Shown piece by piece: positions 15,376 to 24,930 of a DNA stretch of 41,848 nt. The position numbers and the translations under genes were made by a program. The notes beneath the pieces are model-generated. The model saw only the letters and a program-made list of their open reading frames with translations. It was not told where the DNA came from and ran no database searches. The DNA is taken from positions 1 through 41,848 of the forward strand of contig JAHLFN010000066.1 of NCBI GenBank assembly GCA_018883725.1, given 5' to 3'. The DNA comes from Candidatus Fusobacterium pullicola (GTDB lineage: Bacteria; Fusobacteriota; Fusobacteriia; Fusobacteriales; Fusobacteriaceae). The stretch's first letter is position 1; every line of letters begins with the position of its first letter.

Positions 15376-16902
15376 TTAATTTTCTTTAAATTTTACTCCA
15401 TAAAGTCTATGATGTCCTGCTGGTTTAAGTTTAAAGTTTTCTATATTTTTTTGTAATGCTGCATTTTGTGCTTTATATGCAGTTACATAATATGGAACCT
15501 CTTCTTGAGCTATAATTTGTACTTCTCTATATAATTCTTTTCTTTCATCTTGATCTATAGATACTCTTGCTTTTGATAATAGCTCATCAACATGTGGGTT
15601 AGAATAGAATGCTCTGTTTCCAGCTCCACCAAAACTTGAAGTGTGAAGTAATGGGAATAATCCATAATCAGCATCTCCTGTTACAGTTACCCAACCTAGC
15701 ATGAACATATCATGGTCTCCTCTAGCTGTTCCATCTAAATATGCTGCCCACTCAAGTGTTTCAACTGCAACATCTATTCCAATCTCTTTTAATTGAGCTT
15801 GAAGAATTATAGCTATATCTCTTCTTTCAACATTTTCATTTACCCAAATTTTTGTTTTAAATCCATTTGGATATCCAGCTTCTGCTAAAAGTTTTTTAGC
15901 TTTCTCTACATTGTATTCCCAAGCTTTAGCATCTGTTGTGTATCCAAATACTTTTGGTCCAATTAATGAGTTTGCTTTCTCTCCTGATCCTTTATAAACA
16001 GCAGTAATAAAATCATCTGCATTAATTGCTAAAGCTATTGCTTGTCTTACCTTAACATTATTGAAAGGAGCTTTTTTTGTATTGAATCCTATATAATCAA
16101 TTCCAAAAGAAGGCTCTTCTAAGAATACTATTGAATTATCAGTTTTTAATTTTTCTCTATCTAATCCCTCAATATCATAAGCAATATCAAGTTCACCAGT
16201 TTCTATACCTATTGTTCTGTTAGATGCTTCACTAACTGGTCTAAATATTGCATATTTTATAGGAGTTACTCCTAAGAAATAATCTGGGTTAGCTTCTAAT
16301 ACTATTTTATCTCCTGATTGCCAAGATACGAATTTATATGGTCCTGTTCCTACTGGATGTTGTCCATATGAATCTCCACTCTCTTTTACAGCTTTCTCAT
16401 TTAAAATAGCTGCTGTAGGGTGTGTTAAGTGGTTTAATAAAGCTCCAAATGGTTCTACAGTTGTTACTTTTACTGTATAATCATCTATTACTTCTACCTT
16501 ATCTACAGTACCTATAATATGAGAAACTTGAGGAGATGCTTTCATTCTATCTAAAGAAAATTTTACATCTGATGCTTTTAATTCTTCACCATTATGAAAT
16601 TTTACTCCCTTTCTTAAATGAAATATAGTTGTTTTTCCATCTGGTTGTTCCCATGACTCTGCAAGACTTGGAACTATATTCATATTATCATCTTGTTCTA
16701 CTAATCTGTCATAAATTTGTACTGTTACTCTTGATGATGGTGCATCATTAGTAGCATGTGGATCTAAAGATTTAGCATCTGCTCCATTTGCCACTACTAT
16801 TGTATCCTTATCTTTTTTGGCAGTTTCTTTATCTCCACCGCAAGCAACGAATAAGAAAACTGATAATAGTGCTACTAGTGCTAAATAAAATTTTCTTTTC
16901 AT
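15376..16902 (-). CDS. oppA: Peptide ABC transporter substrate-binding lipoprotein, DppA/OppA type
   Basis: The protein has 508 residues from the ATG at 16902, chosen because GTAGGAGGAAG lies just upstream; an ATG at 16935 precedes this site. The first 20 residues are a lipoprotein signal (Lys/Arg, hydrophobic core, FVA) and Cys21 is the acylation site. The mature protein has the family-5 binding-protein blocks: DPHATNDAPSSRVTVQIYDR, LAESWEQPDGKTTIFHLRKG VKFHNGEELKASDV, and later HPVGTGPYKFVSW. It is the first gene of the operon and would deliver peptides to the OppB-OppC channel from the periplasm. The ligand could be di- or oligopeptides, or nickel or heme in some relatives; sequence alone does not decide. 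Confidence 0.9.
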   Translation of the reverse strand: MKRKFYLALVALLSVFLFVACGGDKETAKKDKDTIVVANGADAKSLDPHATNDAPSSRVTVQIYDRLVEQDDNMNIVPSLAESWEQPDGKTTIFHLRKGVKFHNGEELKASDVKFSLDRMKASPQVSHIIGTVDKVEVIDDYTVKVTTVEPFGALLNHLTHPTAAILNEKAVKESGDSYGQHPVGTGPYKFVSWQSGDKIVLEANPDYFLGVTPIKYAIFRPVSEASNRTIGIETGELDIAYDIEGLDREKLKTDNSIVFLEEPSFGIDYIGFNTKKAPFNNVKVRQAIALAINADDFITAVYKGSGEKANSLIGPKVFGYTTDAKAWEYNVEKAKKLLAEAGYPNGFKTKIWVNENVERRDIAIILQAQLKEIGIDVAVETLEWAAYLDGTARGDHDMFMLGWVTVTGDADYGLFPLLHTSSFGGAGNRAFYSNPHVDELLSKARVSIDQDERKELYREVQIIAQEEVPYYVTAYKAQNAALQKNIENFKLKPAGHHRLYGVKFKEN

Positions 16903-16972
16903 AACTAAACTTCCTCCTACTTTTTTATATTTCACTTTTTTAAAAAAAATTTTTCAATTATAATATTTTTTT

Positions 16973-17005
16973 AGAGTATTGTGGAAAAACTTCTCACAAT
17001 ACTCT
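16973..17005. repeat. Inverted repeat in the oppA leader
   Basis: AGAGTATTGTG (16973-16983) and CACAATACTCT (16995-17005) form a perfect 11-bp stem with an 11-nt loop, between the predicted oppA promoter and its ribosome-binding site. On the minus strand it is followed by an A-run, not a U-tract, so it is not an ordinary terminator for oppA. It may stabilise the mRNA end or be an operator. The rest of the 255-bp gap shows nothing else clear apart from the promoter below. Confidence 0.5.
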
Positions 17006-17060
17006 AATTACTAAAATACTTACTTTTTTTAAATAATGAAACCTCTATTATACATTTAAG

Positions 17061-17089
17061 AATTTACTATAATATCCAAACTTTGTCAA
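17061..17089 (-). promoter_or_regulatory. Candidate promoter of the peptide ABC operon
   Basis: On the minus strand a perfect TTGACA (17089-17084) is followed after 17 bp by TAAATT (17066-17061). The leader to oppA would be about 150 nt and include the 11-bp hairpin. Confidence 0.5.
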
Positions 17090-17190
17090 ATTAATGATAT
17101 ATATACATCACATAAACAATATCAATATAGCGAATAAACTCTTATTTTATATAGCCTCTAAGTATACATTAACCTGTAAACATTTTCAAA

Positions 17191-18492
17191 TTATACTAAT
17201 AAATTTACTAAACAAAGTACTCCAATAAATATTAATGTTATATTTAGTTTTTTGAAATCTCCTGTTATTACATGGATAAATATATATGATAAGAATCCTA
17301 AACTTAGTCCTGTACTTATACTATAAGTAAGTGGCATCATTACTATTATTATAAAACATGGGAATAAAGTTTTAAGATCTCCAAAATCTAAATCTCTAAC
17401 TTGTTTAAACATATATACACCAACTATTATAAGAGCAGATGCTGTAGCATAACCAGGTACAACAGCTACTAATGGCGAGAAGAATAATGCAAATAGGAAC
17501 ATTATTCCTGTTACTACTGAAGCAAGTCCAGTTTTAGCTCCTACTGCTACTCCTGCTGCTGATTCAACATAAGTTGTAACTGTACTTGTACCTAAAACTG
17601 CTCCTACCATTGTAGAAAATACATCTGTATAAAGCATTCTTCCAAATCCTTTAATCTTTCCATCTTTATCAAGTATTCCAGCTTGTCTTGAACAAGATAT
17701 TAAAGTTCCTAATGTATCAAATAAATCTACAAACATAAATGAAAATATTGGTCCTATTAAAGATAGTTTAAAAGCTCCTACGATATCTAACTTTCCAGCT
17801 ATTGGTGCAATACTAGGTGGTAAAGATACTATTTTTTCTGGAACAGCTATATTCCCTGTTACAAATCCTAATACTGTAGTTACAACTATTCCTAATAACA
17901 TTCCACCTTTTACTTGTTTTATTTCTAAAACTATTGCTACTATTAGTCCTACGATACCTATAATAGTTGTTATTTTCATTTCTCCAAGTCCTACTATAGT
18001 AGCTGGATTAGCTACTACAAGTCCCATATTTATAAGTCCAATAAATGTTATGAATAATCCTATTCCTCCTCCAACAGCTATCTTTAATGGTATTGGAATA
18101 GCATTAGCTATTTTTTCTCTAATTCCACCTAAAGATAAGAAAAAGAAGAAAACTCCAGACATAAAAACAATACCTAATGATGTTTCCCAAGATAATCCTC
18201 TTCCTAATACTAGAGTAAAAGTAAAGAAAGCGTTTAGTCCCATTCCTGGTGCTAATGCAAATGGTGCATTTGCCCATACTCCTGATATTATTGTTGCCAG
18301 TGCTGATGCTAAACAAGTTACAGTTATTAAAGCTCCCTTATCCATTCCAGTCATTCCTAAAATTGAAGGGTTAACAAAGATGATATAAGACATAGCTAAG
18401 AATGTAGTTAATCCTCCTATCACCTCTTGTTTTACTGTACTTCCTCTTTCAGAAATCTTATACAGTCTTTCTAGCATTCCTGTGTTTTCCAT
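17191..18492 (-). CDS. NCS2/AzgA-type purine permease
   Basis: A 433-residue inner-membrane protein with some 12-14 hydrophobic segments. VKQEVIGGLTTFLAMSYIIF and the motif ALAPGMGLNAFFTF (near 78-91) identify the AzgA-like branch of nucleobase:cation symporters (hypoxanthine, guanine or adenine, as in PbuG/PbuO and E. coli GhxP/AdeP). FMFVDLFDTLGTLI carries the conserved acidic residue of helix 8, and TSTVTTYVESAAGVAVGAKTG the substrate-site region. It begins 29 bp after the pseudouridine synthase gene with TAGGAGG before the ATG, so it appears to be the last gene of that operon. No purine riboswitch precedes it. The exact base transported is open. Confidence 0.88.
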   Translation of the reverse strand: MENTGMLERLYKISERGSTVKQEVIGGLTTFLAMSYIIFVNPSILGMTGMDKGALITVTCLASALATIISGVWANAPFALAPGMGLNAFFTFTLVLGRGLSWETSLGIVFMSGVFFFFLSLGGIREKIANAIPIPLKIAVGGGIGLFITFIGLINMGLVVANPATIVGLGEMKITTIIGIVGLIVAIVLEIKQVKGGMLLGIVVTTVLGFVTGNIAVPEKIVSLPPSIAPIAGKLDIVGAFKLSLIGPIFSFMFVDLFDTLGTLISCSRQAGILDKDGKIKGFGRMLYTDVFSTMVGAVLGTSTVTTYVESAAGVAVGAKTGLASVVTGIMFLFALFFSPLVAVVPGYATASALIIVGVYMFKQVRDLDFGDLKTLFPCFIIIVMMPLTYSISTGLSLGFLSYIFIHVITGDFKKLNITLIFIGVLCLVNLLV

Positions 18493-18521
18493 TTTTTATT
18501 TTTCCTCCTATATAAAAATAT

Positions 18522-19394
18522 TTACTTAGATAACCTTTTAATATACTCCTTTGGAATAGGTAAATTTATTTCTATTCCATACTTATCTATCTTTAGATAG
18601 TGTGAAAATAGATACATTATTTTTTCTTTACCTTTTCCATATTTAGTATCACCTAATATGGGGTTTCCCATAGAAGCAAGTTGAACTCTTAATTGGTGTG
18701 TTCTTCCACTTCCTAAAGTTCCCTCTAAAAGAGTACAATCTTTTCCAGTTTCTACAACTCTAAAATAACTTATACTCTTCTTTGCTCCCACTTCATATTT
18801 TTCTAATTCAACTACTCTATCTTCCAATCTTTTTAAGAAGCTTTTTATTATAAACTCTTTTTTCTTTAACTTTCCTTCAACTAAAATATAGTATTTTTTT
18901 TCTATATTTCTCTCTCTCATCTCTTCAGAAAGTTCTCTATTTATAACTAAGTTCTTAGTTCCTATAACTAGACCAGAAGTTGCTTTATCTATTCTATTTA
19001 TAAAGTTAAAATTAGGATTTTTTAAGTACTCTTTCAAAATCTCAGAGATTCCATACTCATGGCCACTTCCCTTATGCATAACCATATTTGGTTTTTTATT
19101 TAAAATTAAAAGATTTTCATCTTCATATACAATAAATTGCTTTATCTCTTCTAGATCTGAACTTTTAATTTTACTCTCTTCAGATTGTATACTTTCTAAC
19201 TCAACTTTCATAAATAATTTTACCACATCATTTAATTTAAGTCTATAATTTTCTTTTGTTTTTTTCCCATTTACTTTTATTTTTCCAACTCTTATACATT
19301 TAAAGATCTCAGTTAGTGCCATATTTGAAAGCTTTTTTCTCAAAAATTTATCTACTCTTACATCTTCAAACTCTTTATCTATTATATACTCCAT
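18522..19394 (-). CDS. RluA-family RNA pseudouridine synthase with S4 domain
   Basis: A 290-residue protein. The N-terminal S4 RNA-binding domain (about 1-65: VRVDKFLRKKLSNMALTEIF, then GKIKVNGKKTKEN) is followed by the RluA catalytic domain. FINRIDKATSGLVIGTKN carries the catalytic Asp of the HRLD-type motif, with Asn in place of the usual His. GSGRTHQLRVQLASMGNPIL GDTKYG and the preceding VMHKGSGH match the family. It isomerises uridines in rRNA or tRNA. RluC, RluD and other relatives cannot be separated by sight. It lies 8 bp after rodA and looks cotranscribed with it. Confidence 0.88.
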   Translation of the reverse strand: MEYIIDKEFEDVRVDKFLRKKLSNMALTEIFKCIRVGKIKVNGKKTKENYRLKLNDVVKLFMKVELESIQSEESKIKSSDLEEIKQFIVYEDENLLILNKKPNMVMHKGSGHEYGISEILKEYLKNPNFNFINRIDKATSGLVIGTKNLVINRELSEEMRERNIEKKYYILVEGKLKKKEFIIKSFLKRLEDRVVELEKYEVGAKKSISYFRVVETGKDCTLLEGTLGSGRTHQLRVQLASMGNPILGDTKYGKGKEKIMYLFSHYLKIDKYGIEINLPIPKEYIKRLSK

Positions 19395-19402
19395 CTCTTC
19401 TC

Positions 19403-20509
19403 CTAATCTCTATATATTCTTACACTTTGTACTATCCCTAACATTATGAAACTTATTAAAAGTGATGTACCACCATAGCTCATCAATAATAAAGGTTTTC
19501 CAGTTACAGGCATAATTCCCATAGTCATTCCTACATTTATTACAAAGTGAAAGAAAAAAATAGAGGCTATTCCATAACATATCAGCTTTCCAAATCTATC
19601 TGTAGTTGTTTCTGCAATATAGATTATCTGCATTATTAATGCAAAATATAATCCAAATAGTAGTACTCCCCCTAGAAAACCTCTTTCCTCTAAAAAAACT
19701 GATACAATAAAGTCTGTATGTGCTTCAGGTAAAAATCTTAATTTGCTTTGACTACTATTTAAAAAACCCTTTCCATATAACTCTCCAGATCCTATAGCTA
19801 TCATTGATTGAGTTACATTCCATCCACTTCCAAGAACATCTGCTTCTGGATTTAAAAATGTAAGTACCCTTTGCCTTTGATAATCTTTCAATAGAAAAAA
19901 ATAAGCAAATGGAACAAAAGCTACAGCACTTGTACCTAACAATATAATTGTTTTCCAATCCAAATCACACATAAATATCATTACACTAAAAGTCATTACT
20001 ATAATAAGTGTAGTTCCTAAATCTGGTTGTTTTAAAATTAATAACAAAATTGGAGCAATATGTGCTCCAGCTATAAAAACACTCTTTACTCCTACCAATT
20101 TATCTTTAAAATAAGTGGATAAAAAAGCTGAAAGTGTTAATACTACCAAAACTTTTCCCATCTCTGATGGTTGTAAACTAACAGGTCCAAAAGTTATCCA
20201 TCTTTGTGCCCCTAATCTGCTTACTCCTATAAAAAAAATTGAAAGTAATATAAAAATATTAATAATATATAATACTTTATAATATTTCAAGTATTTTCTG
20301 TAATCTATCATTGTAACGATTAAATAAGCTACTAATCCTATCACAGCCCAAATACTTTCTTTCATATAGAATGATGTTGTTCTTGAAATAGTTGCACTAT
20401 ATATGGTAGAGATACTTATACAAACTATCAAAAGTGCATTAAGAACAAGAAAATTATTCATTTTTTTTAATCTTTTAAAAAGAAGTTTTATATCTCTACT
20501 ACTTTTCAT
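19403..20509 (-). CDS. rodA: Rod-shape-determining SEDS glycosyltransferase RodA
   Basis: A 368-residue polytopic inner-membrane protein of the SEDS family (RodA/FtsW/SpoVE), with about ten membrane helices. RLGAQRWITFGPVSLQPSEMGKV is the family block before the extracellular loop, KQPDLGTTLII contains the catalytic Asp region, and LPEAHTDFIVSVFLEERGFL and the end ITGKPLLLMSYGGTS-type region follow. SEDS proteins polymerise peptidoglycan glycan strands from lipid II with a class B PBP partner. The gene's small size and the rod-shaped host favour RodA over FtsW, and no division genes adjoin. It is part of the minus-strand cluster between dut and the pseudouridine synthase gene. Confidence 0.87.
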   Translation of the reverse strand: MKSSRDIKLLFKRLKKMNNFLVLNALLIVCISISTIYSATISRTTSFYMKESIWAVIGLVAYLIVTMIDYRKYLKYYKVLYIINIFILLSIFFIGVSRLGAQRWITFGPVSLQPSEMGKVLVVLTLSAFLSTYFKDKLVGVKSVFIAGAHIAPILLLILKQPDLGTTLIIVMTFSVMIFMCDLDWKTIILLGTSAVAFVPFAYFFLLKDYQRQRVLTFLNPEADVLGSGWNVTQSMIAIGSGELYGKGFLNSSQSKLRFLPEAHTDFIVSVFLEERGFLGGVLLFGLYFALIMQIIYIAETTTDRFGKLICYGIASIFFFHFVINVGMTMGIMPVTGKPLLLMSYGGTSLLISFIMLGIVQSVRIYRD

Positions 20510-20519
20510 CTACTACTCC

Positions 20520-20960
20520 TTATTTCCCAGTGTGTCCGAATCCTCCACTACCTCTTTCAGTTTCATCTAAACTTTCAACAACCTCAAACTCCATTTGTGC
20601 TACTTTATTTAAAACAAGTTGTCCTATTCTTTCTTGGGGTTGAACTACATACTCATCTTTACTAAGATTAATAAGTATCACTCCTATCTCTCCTCTATAG
20701 TCACTATCAATAGTTCCTATAGCATTTGCCATACTTATTCCGTGGTTTAAAGCCAATCCACTTCTAGGTCTTACTTGAACCTCATACCCTTCTGGTATTG
20801 CCATCTTGATCCCTGTTGGAATTAAAGCTCTCTCTAACGATCCTAATACTATTGGTTCTGATATATTTGCTCTTACATCCATTCCTGCTGATCCAGATGT
20901 TTCATATTTTGGTAATTGTACCCCATCAGCTATTAAAACTTGTACTTTTATTTTTTCCAT
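20520..20960 (-). CDS. dut: Deoxyuridine 5'-triphosphate nucleotidohydrolase
   Basis: A 146-residue trimeric dUTPase that splits dUTP to dUMP and pyrophosphate, keeping uracil out of DNA and supplying thymidylate synthesis. All five motifs are visible: AGMDVRA (motif 1), PRSGLALNHG (2), GTIDSDYRGEIGVILIN (3), ERIGQLVLNKV (4) and the Gly-rich C-terminal arm RGSGGFGHTGK (5) that closes over the active site. Length is normal. It lies between rodA and the M16 peptidase gene, each 10-11 bp away. Confidence 0.96.
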   Translation of the reverse strand: MEKIKVQVLIADGVQLPKYETSGSAGMDVRANISEPIVLGSLERALIPTGIKMAIPEGYEVQVRPRSGLALNHGISMANAIGTIDSDYRGEIGVILINLSKDEYVVQPQERIGQLVLNKVAQMEFEVVESLDETERGSGGFGHTGK

Positions 20961-20971
20961 TCTCTATCTCC

Positions 20972-22195
20972 TTATACATTTCCTAGAATTGTCCATGAAT
21001 AGTATTTTTCATCAAATATAATCTTAGCTGTCTCTTTTATATCCTCAAGAGTTATCTTTTCTATAGAGTTTATTATAGTATCTATATCAATTACCTCTCC
21101 ATATAATAGATATGAGTTTGCCATTCTATTCATTTTCCCTTTACTTCCCTCTAAACTAAAAGTCAACATACTTAAAAATTGATTTTTTGATTTTTGAAGC
21201 TCATAGGCTGTTATACCATTCTCTCTGATATCTTCAAACTCTGCTTTTATTATTTCAATTACATCCCTATAACTCTCATGAGTTGTTCCTGCATAAACAG
21301 TAAAAACTCCACCTTCTAAAAAGGCACTTGAATATGTATATACAGAGTAAGCTAGTCCTCTCTCCTCTCTTATCTTTTGGAAAAGTCTTGAACTCATATT
21401 TCCACCTAAAACACTAGAGATTATAGCCGCTGGATATTTCTTTTCATCTACTAAGCTAACTCCCTTAGTATTAAAACATAGATGTACTTGATTAGTATCT
21501 CTAACTATTTTGTTCTCTCCAGCATTTATAGTATAACTATTATCTATTTTTCTATCTACTGGATAATCTGCTAATTTTCCAAATCCCTTTTCTAATAGTT
21601 CAAATACTCTATCACAATCCATTTTTCCAGCAACTGATATAACAATATTTGAAGCTCTATATTGATCTTTAAAATATTTTATAAATCTATCTCTATCTAT
21701 TCCCTTTAAACTCTCTATTGTTCCTAATACTGTATTAGATTGTGTTCCAGTTACAGCATACTTTATATTTTCATCATGTATAGTTTCCTCTGGAATATCC
21801 TCATACATTCTTATTTCTTCTATTATTACATTTCTCTCTTTTTCTAAATTTTCCTCTGTAAAAGTAGAGTTTAAAAACATATCTGCTAATATATCTATAC
21901 CCTTTTCTATCTTATTTGATAGCATCTGGATATAGTAACAAGTAGTATCTCTACTTGTATAAGCATTTATCATTCCACCTTCATTATCTACCTCTTCAGA
22001 GATATCTTTAGCACTTCTTGTAGTTGTCCCTTTGAACATCATATGCTCTATATAGTGTGAAACTCCACTCTCTTCTGGATACTCATCTCTTGATCCAGTT
22101 TTTACAAAAACTCCTAAACTTATAGTGTTAATACTCTCTATATTATCCATAAGTACAGGGATTCCATTACTTAATTTTTTTACATCAATACTCAT
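20972..22195 (-). CDS. M16-family zinc peptidase (processing-peptidase type)
   Basis: A 407-residue protein with the inverted zinc motif HYIEH (in SGVSHYIEHMMFKGT, about 45-59) and the downstream glutamate region NAYTSRDTTCYYIQ. The second half contains LGGNMSSRLFQKIREERGLA YSVY, the family substrate-site block. Bacterial M16B proteins of this size work as single-chain or dimeric chambers that degrade peptides. No signal peptide is visible, so it is likely cytoplasmic. It follows lptG by 23 bp in the envelope cluster and precedes dut; functional links to either are not evident. Confidence 0.88.
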   Translation of the reverse strand: MSIDVKKLSNGIPVLMDNIESINTISLGVFVKTGSRDEYPEESGVSHYIEHMMFKGTTTRSAKDISEEVDNEGGMINAYTSRDTTCYYIQMLSNKIEKGIDILADMFLNSTFTEENLEKERNVIIEEIRMYEDIPEETIHDENIKYAVTGTQSNTVLGTIESLKGIDRDRFIKYFKDQYRASNIVISVAGKMDCDRVFELLEKGFGKLADYPVDRKIDNSYTINAGENKIVRDTNQVHLCFNTKGVSLVDEKKYPAAIISSVLGGNMSSRLFQKIREERGLAYSVYTYSSAFLEGGVFTVYAGTTHESYRDVIEIIKAEFEDIRENGITAYELQKSKNQFLSMLTFSLEGSKGKMNRMANSYLLYGEVIDIDTIINSIEKITLEDIKETAKIIFDEKYYSWTILGNV

Positions 22196-22218
22196 ATATT
22201 CACTCCATTTTTGATATT

Positions 22219-23301
22219 CTAGTATTCTGCTTTATTCATAAGATATATTCCAACAACTAAAAATATTATATTTGGAATCCATCCACCTACAAATGGATTT
22301 AAAAATCCATTTGAACTCATAGCTTCAAACGAAGCTTGTACAACATAGTATCCGTATCCAAGTAAGACACAAACTCCTAAACTTACTGCCGAAGTTCCCC
22401 TTACATATCTTCCGCCTAAAGCAAGTCCTAAAAATGAAATTACAAAACTTGCAAATGGGAAAGAGTATCTATTTGCTAATTCAACTAATAACTCTCTTGT
22501 ATCTCCACCTATGCTCTTCATCTCTCTAATAGTCTTTTTTAACTCTTTTATTGTAAGTGTTCTAGGTTCAACTGTTAAAGTTATGAAATTTTCTGGATTA
22601 TCTTTATATTTATTTTCTGAAAAATACTCCTTACTTTCAGATTTTTTATTATCATATCCATAATAGATATTAGCATCTTTTAATACCCATACTTTTTTTG
22701 TAAAATTGTATCTTCCTTGAGGGGCAGTTATTATTCTCTCTACTCTATTAAAATTTTCATTCATATCTATTATCTCTATATTTTCAGCTAATCCACTCTC
22801 TCTATTTATTTTTTGCATCAAATAGATATAGTTAGAATCCTCTCCTCTTAAGAAGGCATTTCTTTTTTCAACAGGAGCAACTCTTTTTTGTACCTCTCCA
22901 CTTCTTAAATCTCTATTTATCTTTAAAGAGATAGGATACAAAGTATCATTTACAAAGAATACTACTCCAGATATTATACCTGAAATTATTATTGGGAATA
23001 AAACTATTCTCTTAAATTTTATTCCAGATGTTTTAAGAGATATTATTTCAAGATTTGAAGCCATACTACTTATTGTCATCATACTTCCCAATAGTATAGC
23101 TAGAGGAGCAACATCAATAAAAGTTCTAGGAAGAAGAGTTACTATATAATATACAGCATCACTTGGAGTAAATCTTCCATCACTCAGATATTTCACAACT
23201 CTAAAAAGCTGGCTAACTATAAATATTCCCATAAAAGCCATTAAGCTCAACATAAAGGATTTTATGAAATTTTTACTGATATATCTATCTATAATTCTCA
23301 C
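22219..23301 (-). CDS. lptG: LPS export permease, LptF/LptG family (downstream copy)
   Basis: A 360-residue YjgP/YjgQ-family protein: three N-terminal membrane helices (with SSMASNLEIISLKTSGIKFK at the coupling helix), a periplasmic beta-jellyroll of about 150 residues, and three C-terminal helices (SFPFASFVISFLGLALGGRY). It would form the LptB2FG complex that extracts LPS from the inner membrane. Its GTG start overlaps the previous gene's stop by one base (TAGTG), a tightly coupled pair. The G versus F assignment follows gene order only. The matching ATPase lptB is about 9 kb upstream in the other operon. Confidence 0.85.
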   Translation of the reverse strand: MRIIDRYISKNFIKSFMLSLMAFMGIFIVSQLFRVVKYLSDGRFTPSDAVYYIVTLLPRTFIDVAPLAILLGSMMTISSMASNLEIISLKTSGIKFKRIVLFPIIISGIISGVVFFVNDTLYPISLKINRDLRSGEVQKRVAPVEKRNAFLRGEDSNYIYLMQKINRESGLAENIEIIDMNENFNRVERIITAPQGRYNFTKKVWVLKDANIYYGYDNKKSESKEYFSENKYKDNPENFITLTVEPRTLTIKELKKTIREMKSIGGDTRELLVELANRYSFPFASFVISFLGLALGGRYVRGTSAVSLGVCVLLGYGYYVVQASFEAMSSNGFLNPFVGGWIPNIIFLVVGIYLMNKAEY

Positions 23302-24377
23302 TATATCACCTCTGCTTTTTTCTTATACATAAATAGAGTCAGTAGGAAAAGTATTATATTTGGTATCCATACTCCTATAAAAGCAGGAACTATTCCCTTT
23401 GTTGCCATTACCATTCCTACATTTAGGCAAGTGATATATGAAAATATTACTATTAGACTTAGAGCAAAATTAGCTCCCTTTCCACTTCTATGATGTCCTA
23501 TAGATAGAAATACTCCCAATAGAGATAGCATAATTGTTGATAATGGTACTGCTAACTTTTTATTTATCTCTACTTTATATGGTATCTGTTCAGCTGGTGA
23601 TTTGTCTTTCATCTCCTTTAAAAGTTTACCAATTCCCATAGCCTCTAAATCTTTTACCTTTATCTCTATCTCACTAAAGTAAGCGGCTAAAGGTATTCTC
23701 TTCTCATCAAACTCTCCTCTTAAAACCTCTTTTCCCTTATCATTGAAGTTATAAAATTTTGAGTTCTTTAATACCATTGCCGAATCTTTCCAATAAGCTT
23801 CCTCCCCAACTACAACTGTAGGAAATGGCTTATCTTCAGCTTTTTGAAATATTAAAATCCCCTTTGCAATCTTATCTTTTCCATCCATTCTATCTATATA
23901 AAGATTATACTCATCTACTTCATCAATAAATGTTTTCTCTTTTAACTGGAATACAGGATTTTCATAAGCTATCTTAGCAGTTAAAAACTGTAATTTAGTC
24001 ATAGATCTTGGAATTATACTCTCTTGTAAAAAAAAGATAAAAAGTGTTATACAGCAAGCTGCTATAAAGACAGGCTTAACTATATCTTTTAAAGACATTC
24101 CAACTGCACTCATTGCTGTTGCCTCACTTGTTCTAGTAAACTTAGAAAATGTCAACATTATTCCTAAAAATATCCCCATCGGTATAGTTTGGGATAAAAT
24201 TGGTGGAAGATAAAAAGACAAAATTCTTATTACATCTATGATCGAAATTCCTTTTACTATAATATTTTCCATCATAGCTACTATGATATCTATTAAAAAT
24301 ATAAATGTAAATAATGAAACTCCAAAGAGAACTGGTATCTTTATCTCATTTAAAATATATTTATCTATAAGTTTCAT
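23301..24377 (-). CDS. lptF: LPS export permease, LptF/LptG family (upstream copy)
   Basis: A 358-residue YjgP/YjgQ-family protein with the same plan as its neighbour: KLIDKYILNEIKIPVLFGVS then helix 1, a cytoplasmic coupling helix with SEATAMSAVGMSLKDIVKP, a periplasmic jellyroll (EEAYWKDSAMVLKNSKFYNF), and the last helices starting AVPLSTIMLSLLGVFLSIGH. It is predicted to pair with the product of the overlapping gene in the LptB2FG complex. It begins 10 bp after cvpA. LptF and LptG identities are tentative. Confidence 0.85.
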   Translation of the reverse strand: MKLIDKYILNEIKIPVLFGVSLFTFIFLIDIIVAMMENIIVKGISIIDVIRILSFYLPPILSQTIPMGIFLGIMLTFSKFTRTSEATAMSAVGMSLKDIVKPVFIAACCITLFIFFLQESIIPRSMTKLQFLTAKIAYENPVFQLKEKTFIDEVDEYNLYIDRMDGKDKIAKGILIFQKAEDKPFPTVVVGEEAYWKDSAMVLKNSKFYNFNDKGKEVLRGEFDEKRIPLAAYFSEIEIKVKDLEAMGIGKLLKEMKDKSPAEQIPYKVEINKKLAVPLSTIMLSLLGVFLSIGHHRSGKGANFALSLIVIFSYITCLNVGMVMATKGIVPAFIGVWIPNIILFLLTLFMYKKKAEVI

Positions 24378-24386
24378 ATACCTCTC

Positions 24387-24920
24387 CTAAAAAATTTTAT
24401 TCATATACTTGTCAATAAGCTTCTCATTCTTTATCTCATTTAATTTATCTTTAAAAACTTTTGGAATATATTTTTCAATTAACGGAGAAACTTTTAACAT
24501 TGTCTCCGCTGCTTTACTCTTCTCTCCATATTTTTTTACATCAGGTATTAGATCACTTACAAAGTTAAATATAAATATAACTACTACGGCCAATATAGCA
24601 CCTTTTATTGATCCAATCAATCCTCCTAATATTCTTAAAATAAATCCTTTATTTTGACTATCCATAATATTTCTTAGGAAGTGTAGGAAAATTCCCATAA
24701 CTATATATACAGCCCAAAATATAATAATATAAATTATAAAATAATTTGTCTCATTTACTTTAAATTTTAAAAACTCCATCAAAATTGGAGTAAAGTACTT
24801 AGCTGCAACAAAATTTATTATTAAGCCAAATACTGATAAAAACTCCACAAATAACCCATTTTTTAATCCATCTAAAATTGCTAATACCAATACAACCAAT
24901 ATAACAATATCTAAATACAT
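24387..24920 (-). CDS. cvpA: CvpA-family membrane protein
   Basis: A 177-residue inner-membrane protein with four predicted helices. It opens YLDIVILVVLVLAILDGLKN GLFVEF, and the third segment with RILGGLIGSIKGAILAVVVI is the typical CvpA pattern. The C-terminus is a charged, probably cytoplasmic or periplasmic tail (IEKYIPKVFKDKLNEI). The family was named for colicin V production in E. coli and is linked to envelope stress, but the biochemical role is unknown. It lies between the rRNA methyltransferase gene and lptF with gaps of about 10 bp. Confidence 0.85.
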   Translation of the reverse strand: MYLDIVILVVLVLAILDGLKNGLFVEFLSVFGLIINFVAAKYFTPILMEFLKFKVNETNYFIIYIIIFWAVYIVMGIFLHFLRNIMDSQNKGFILRILGGLIGSIKGAILAVVVIFIFNFVSDLIPDVKKYGEKSKAAETMLKVSPLIEKYIPKVFKDKLNEIKNEKLIDKYMNKIF

Positions 24921-24930
24921 ACTTACCCCT

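Noticed and set aside
18493..18521. Purine riboswitch ahead of the purine permease gene
   Set aside because: The gap to the upstream gene is 29 bp, too short for the aptamer.
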